A DNA stretch of 64,000 nt, taken from positions 1-64,000 of the forward strand of contig CAADUO010000063.1 of assembly GCA_900752215.1 (NCBI GenBank), written 5' to 3'. The stretch is from an uncultured Collinsella sp. (GTDB lineage: Bacteria > Actinomycetota > Coriobacteriia > Coriobacteriales > Coriobacteriaceae). Positions 60,690 to 64,000 of this stretch are shown piece by piece (position 1 is the first letter of the stretch; each line of letters starts with the position of its first letter). The notes below the pieces were generated by a model. That model was not told where the DNA came from and made no database searches. It saw only the letters and a program-made list of their open reading frames with translations. Made by a program: the position numbers and the translations under genes.

Positions 60690-61643
60690 ATGGACAAGGC
60701 CGCATCCGCCGGTCATTCGAACCGTTGCCGCATCGTCGTCGATACCTGCTGCGACTTTAGCCCCGAGGTCGCCGCGAACCTCGATGTCGATATCCTGGGT
60801 TTCCCTTTCATTATCGATGGCGAGGAGCGCACAGACGACATCTGGTCGAGCATGAGCCCTAAGGAGTTCTACGACCGCATGCGCGCCGGTGCCCGCGTGT
60901 CCACCTCGGCTGTGTCGCTCGGTCGCTATATCGAGTTTTTTACCGAGTGCGCCAAAGAGGGCACGCCCACGGTCTACCTGTGCTTTACCTCGGCGCTGTC
61001 GTCGAGCTACAACTCCGCGTGCCAGGCGGCAGATGTCGTGCGCGCCGAGTATCCCAACTTTGAGCTCTACGTGGTCGACAACGCTCTGCCCTGCGCGACC
61101 GGTGCGCTCTTGGCGCTCGAGGCCGTGCGCCAGCGTTCGGCGGGACTGACCGCCAAGCAGCTGGTCGATTGGGCAAACGAGGCAAAGACCTACGTGCACG
61201 GCTACTTTACGCTCGAGAGCTTCGACGCACTGGCTGCCGGCGGCCGCATTCCTCCCGCGGCGGCGCAGCTCACGGCAAAGCTCGACGTCAAGCCCGAGCT
61301 CTCCTACGACCTGGCCGGCTCGCTGTCGCTGATCGGCGTCAACCGCGGCCGCAAGAAGGCGCTCAAGTCCATCCTCAAGTCGTTCCGCGAGAACTACGTG
61401 CCCGATCGCACCATGCCCATCGCCATCATGACGGCCGATGCCGAAAAGGATGGTGACTGGCTCGAAGCCGCCATCCGCAAGGAGGAGGGTTGCGCCGACG
61501 TCACGATCATTCGCGGCTCCGTGGGTCCCACCATCGGCTCGCACGTGGGCCCCGGCATGGTGGGCTGCGCGTTTTGGGGTAAGAACCGCGCCGACAAGGC
61601 GTCGCTTTCCGACCGCATCGCTCGCCGCGTGCGCGGGCAGTAG
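60690..61643 (+). CDS. DegV family fatty-acid-binding protein
   Basis: A 317-residue DegV (EDD fold) protein. The N-terminal motif is CRIVVDTCCDFSPEVAANLD (about 13-32), followed by ILGFPFIIDGEE and the ligand-contacting AGARVSTSAVSLGRY. TSALSSSYNSACQAA is the second conserved segment, and SVGPTIGSHVGPGMVG is at the C-terminal end. The family binds a fatty acid and acts with fatty acid kinase FakA as FakB in some bacteria; a fakA gene is not seen here. AAGGAG precedes the ATG. It is in a single-gene unit. Confidence 0.9.
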   Translation: MDKAASAGHSNRCRIVVDTCCDFSPEVAANLDVDILGFPFIIDGEERTDDIWSSMSPKEFYDRMRAGARVSTSAVSLGRYIEFFTECAKEGTPTVYLCFTSALSSSYNSACQAADVVRAEYPNFELYVVDNALPCATGALLALEAVRQRSAGLTAKQLVDWANEAKTYVHGYFTLESFDALAAGGRIPPAAAQLTAKLDVKPELSYDLAGSLSLIGVNRGRKKALKSILKSFRENYVPDRTMPIAIMTADAEKDGDWLEAAIRKEEGCADVTIIRGSVGPTIGSHVGPGMVGCAFWGKNRADKASLSDRIARRVRGQ

Positions 61644-61741
61644 GCAAGCGATGCGTCCGTAATCGCCCTCGACTCACAGCCCAAACGCTGGCACCGAGTA
61701 TTCAACCTGGTAACAACACCCAACCCAAAAGGAAAGGTTTC

Positions 61742-62821
61742 ATGGCAAACAAGCTCTCCGTCGCATTTATCGGCACCGGAATCATGGGTGCCCCCATCGC
61801 CGGCCACATTCTGGACGCCGGCTATCCCGTCACGGTCAACAACCGCACCAAGTCCAAGGCCGCAGCGCTCGTTGAGCGCGGTGCCGTCTGGGCCGATACG
61901 CCGGCAGATGCCGCGGCGAACGCCGACGTCGTCTTTACCATGGTGGGTTATCCCTCCGAGGTCGAGGAGCTCTACTTGGCGGGTGACGGTCTGCTCGCGT
62001 GCACTAAGCCCGGCGCGGTCCTGATCGACCTCACCACGAGCTCGCCCGAGTTGGCGCGCGACATTGCCGAGGCCGCCCAGGTCTCCGGCCGCATGGCGTT
62101 TGACTGCCCCGTCACCGGCGGCGAGTCGGGTGCCATCGCCGGCACGCTCACGGCTATCGTGGGCGCCACCGAGAACGACATCGCGCCGGTCCGCGACATC
62201 CTTTCCACCTTTGCGGCAACCATCTGCTGCTTCGACGGCGCCGGCAAGGGTCAGGCTGCCAAGCTTGCCAACCAGGTGTCGCTGGGCGCCTGCATGGTCG
62301 GTATGGCCGATGCGCTGGCCTTTGCCGAGCTGAGCGGCCTTGATCTGGAGAAGACCCGTCAGATGATCCTGGGCGGCACCGGCAAGTCCGGCGCCATGGA
62401 GAGCCTGGCGCCCAAGGCGCTCGACGGCGACTACAAGCCCGGCTTTATGGTCGAGCACTTCATTAAGGACCTGCGCTTGGCGCTCGCCTATGCCGACGAC
62501 CGCGAGCTTGCGCTGCCCGGCGCCGACGTGGCCTTTACGCTCTACGACATGCTCGACGCCATCGGTGGCGCCAAGCTGGGCACCCAGGCCGTCACGGTCC
62601 TCTATAAGGAGGAGGCCGACGCCATCGCCGCCGGTCTGGACTGGTCGCAGTATCGTCCCGAGGAGCATGGCGCTCACGAGGAAGGCTGCGGTTGCGGCGA
62701 GCATGGCGACGACCACGAGTGCGGTTGTGGCCACCACCATGGCGAGGACCACGAGTGCTGCGGCGGCCACGGCCATGACGACGGCCACGAGTGCTGCTGC
62801 GGCCACCATCACGGGGAGTAG
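61742..62821 (+). CDS. 3-hydroxyisobutyrate dehydrogenase-family protein with His/Cys-rich tail
   Basis: A 359-residue NAD(P)-dependent beta-hydroxyacid dehydrogenase. The Rossmann glycine motif is FIGTGIMGAPIAGHIL (about 9-24). The substrate loop CPVTGGESGAIAGTL and catalytic-lysine helix GKGQAAKLANQVS (Lys near 173) are intact. The family is normally about 290-300 residues. Here about 53 extra residues form a tail with repeated HECGCGHHHGED, HECCGGHGHDDG and HECCCGHHHGE, which could bind nickel, zinc or copper. Substrate may be hydroxyisobutyrate, tartronate semialdehyde or similar. AGGAAAGG precedes the start. It is followed by a membrane protein. Confidence 0.88.
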   Translation: MANKLSVAFIGTGIMGAPIAGHILDAGYPVTVNNRTKSKAAALVERGAVWADTPADAAANADVVFTMVGYPSEVEELYLAGDGLLACTKPGAVLIDLTTSSPELARDIAEAAQVSGRMAFDCPVTGGESGAIAGTLTAIVGATENDIAPVRDILSTFAATICCFDGAGKGQAAKLANQVSLGACMVGMADALAFAELSGLDLEKTRQMILGGTGKSGAMESLAPKALDGDYKPGFMVEHFIKDLRLALAYADDRELALPGADVAFTLYDMLDAIGGAKLGTQAVTVLYKEEADAIAAGLDWSQYRPEEHGAHEEGCGCGEHGDDHECGCGHHHGEDHECCGGHGHDDGHECCCGHHHGE

Positions 62822-62826
62822 CGCCC

Positions 62827-63255
62827 ATGAGCTGGACGTTCGTGGTGCTTGCGTTGGTGCTCTTTCTCTTTGCGATCTACATCGGCTTTTTGTGCGGCCA
62901 GTGGGCGTGCGAAAAGCGCGTCATCACCAAGCGTGACTACTGGATTGCCAACTTTGCGGGAGCGGCGGCAGTCGTCCTGCTGACCTGGGTGTTCTCGCTG
63001 TTCCCGCTGGTGCAGTTTGCGCCGATCGGCTGGCTCGGCGGCTTTATCGCCGGCCTTAAGATGAGCTTTGGCGAGTCCGTCGGTCCGTGGCGCAAGCACG
63101 ACGAGGTCTTTAACGTCAACAAGGCACACCGCGCCGCCGCCGACGCGGGCGATGCCGAGGAACGCCGCCGTGCGCGTCGTAATGGCGCGGCCGACCGACA
63201 GCTCATCTCGGTCACCGATGACAGCAAGGGTGCTGGCAAGCACGCTAAGAAATAG
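62827..63255 (+). CDS. Small membrane protein, unknown
   Basis: A 142-residue protein with two transmembrane segments (about 4-24 and 40-60, WTFVVLALVLFLFAIYIGF and AAAVVLLTWVFSLFPLV), a possible third helical stretch (GWLGGFIAGL), then a basic, Arg/Ala-rich cytoplasmic tail. No domain is recognised. The start lies 5 bases after the dehydrogenase stop codon, with GGGGAG upstream, so it is probably co-transcribed with it and with the next gene. Role unknown. Confidence 0.65.
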   Translation: MSWTFVVLALVLFLFAIYIGFLCGQWACEKRVITKRDYWIANFAGAAAVVLLTWVFSLFPLVQFAPIGWLGGFIAGLKMSFGESVGPWRKHDEVFNVNKAHRAAADAGDAEERRRARRNGAADRQLISVTDDSKGAGKHAKK

Positions 63256-63270
63256 TAAAAAGAGGTAACT

Positions 63271-63969
63271 ATGGCAGAAAACAAAGACGAACAGCTCACC
63301 GACGAGGAGCTGGCACAGCTTCAGCTGGCAGAGGAGAACGAGAACGCCGTCGACCGTCTGGTCCAGGAGCTCGGCTGCCCCACGCGCCGCATTCGCCAGT
63401 TTGCCGCCCGCGTGCTGCACCTGCTCGCCGAGCGCGATCCGCAGCGCGTCGTGCCCTGCGTCCCCGCGCTGATCGAGGCGCTCGACCGCCCCGAGGCTCA
63501 GACCCGCTGGGAGGCCCTCGATGCCCTGACGGCGCTTGCCACCACCTGTCCCGAGCAGCTGGGCGATGCCTTTGAGGGCGCCGAGACCGCACTGTTCGAC
63601 GAGATTTCCTCCACGCTGCGCTATGCCGCCTTCCGCCTGCTGTGCGTGTGGGGCGCCACGAGCGTCGAGCGTTCGCGCGAGGCTTGGCCCATCCTGGACG
63701 AGGCTATCCAGTGCTACCACGGCGACCTCGAGTATCGCGACATGCTCGGTTGCCTGTACGAGTTTGGCCAGGGCGAGATCGACGCCGAGGTCGCCGAGAA
63801 GCTTGCGCTGCGCCTTAAGTTCGATGCCGAGAACGGCAAGGGCAGCTATCTCAAAGCCCGTTCGAGCGAGATTTGCGAAATGCTTGTTAAACGCTTTGAC
63901 CTTGATCTCTCCAAAAAGAAGAAGCGTGCTAGCGTTAAAAAATCTGACGACGCCGAAAACGAGGAGTAA
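63271..63969 (+). CDS. HEAT-repeat-like protein
   Basis: A 232-residue soluble protein made of helical repeats: IRQFAARVLHLLAERDPQRV, QTRWEALDALTALATTCPEQ and YAAFRLLCVWGATSVERSRE have the helix-turn-helix rhythm of HEAT/Armadillo-like repeats. The N-terminus is acidic and the C-terminus basic (KKKKRASVKK). Such scaffolds bind proteins; a partner is not indicated. AAAGAGG precedes the start. It is the third gene of the dehydrogenase cluster by spacing. Confidence 0.7.
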   Translation: MAENKDEQLTDEELAQLQLAEENENAVDRLVQELGCPTRRIRQFAARVLHLLAERDPQRVVPCVPALIEALDRPEAQTRWEALDALTALATTCPEQLGDAFEGAETALFDEISSTLRYAAFRLLCVWGATSVERSREAWPILDEAIQCYHGDLEYRDMLGCLYEFGQGEIDAEVAEKLALRLKFDAENGKGSYLKARSSEICEMLVKRFDLDLSKKKKRASVKKSDDAENEE

Positions 63970-63975
63970 CAGATT

Positions 63976-64000
63976 ATGGCGCACGATGTAGTCCTGATTC
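63976..64000 (+). CDS. Start of a following gene (partial)
   Basis: ATG after GAGGAG, reading MAHDVVLI before the window ends. This could be the start of an isocitrate or isopropylmalate dehydrogenase-like protein, but eight residues are too few to assign it. Confidence 0.4.

Overview
The window is high-GC bacterial DNA, packed on both strands, that looks like a chromosomal segment of a Coriobacteriia member, most likely Collinsella. This rests on my recognition of the proteins (DUF2207 protein, type Ic aspartate aminotransferase, long-form HPF, TopA with zinc ribbons and a Lys/Ala tail, GH1 plus cellobiose-type PTS, UppP with an internal insertion). No database search was possible. Shine-Dalgarno sequences are clear (AAAGGA/GGAGG), and GTG or TTG starts occur.

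Layout. 0-12 kb: PHP phosphatase, an orphan LarC C-terminal protein, YfcE-like phosphoesterase, MazG, enolase, a DivIC/FtsB-like protein, Ppx/GppA, tRNA-Leu(UAA) with a duplicated 3' end, a lone PTS IIB plus VOC protein, an OmpR-type two-component pair and a DUF4342 protein. 12-17 kb: a less GC-rich accessory patch with a NUDIX enzyme, a PLD-DEAD-DUF3427 helicase and a DUF4143 ATPase. 17-27 kb: a frameshifted phosphoesterase, a GluQ-type synthetase with an antitoxin-like tail, a DUF2207 membrane protein, a GNAT enzyme, purH and an intramembrane-sensing type two-component pair. 27-29 kb: a hipBA module with paired palindromic operators. 28-44 kb: UspA, UppP, PcrA, ManA, a GntR regulator divergent from a beta-glucoside locus (GH1, PTS IIC, IIB, IIA), ROK kinase, Mn-dependent pyrophosphatase and NhaA. 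44-64 kb: aminotransferase, STAS protein, TatA-TatC, HypA-HypB, TopA, a zinc-ribbon membrane protein, Tmk-HolB-RicT, ComF, a possible nuclease-fold protein, a solute-binding lipoprotein, HPF, DegV, a dehydrogenase with a His/Cys-rich tail, a membrane protein and a HEAT-like protein.

How genes work together. The bgl/PTS locus would import and phosphorylate a beta-glucoside, GH1 would cleave it, and the ROK kinase and enolase serve glycolysis. Tmk, HolB and RicT form a compact operon. TatAC followed by HypAB links protein export to nickel-enzyme maturation, and nickel handling recurs in the orphan LarC domain and possibly in the His/Cys tail.

The most distinctive signal is the density of short palindromic DNA between genes: a 68-69 bp element in three copies (two bracketing one gene), a GGGACG-core family in five places, a 217 bp MITE-like unit with long terminal inverted repeats, and single 63, 86 and 131 bp palindromes. 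Several lie where a terminator role cannot explain them.
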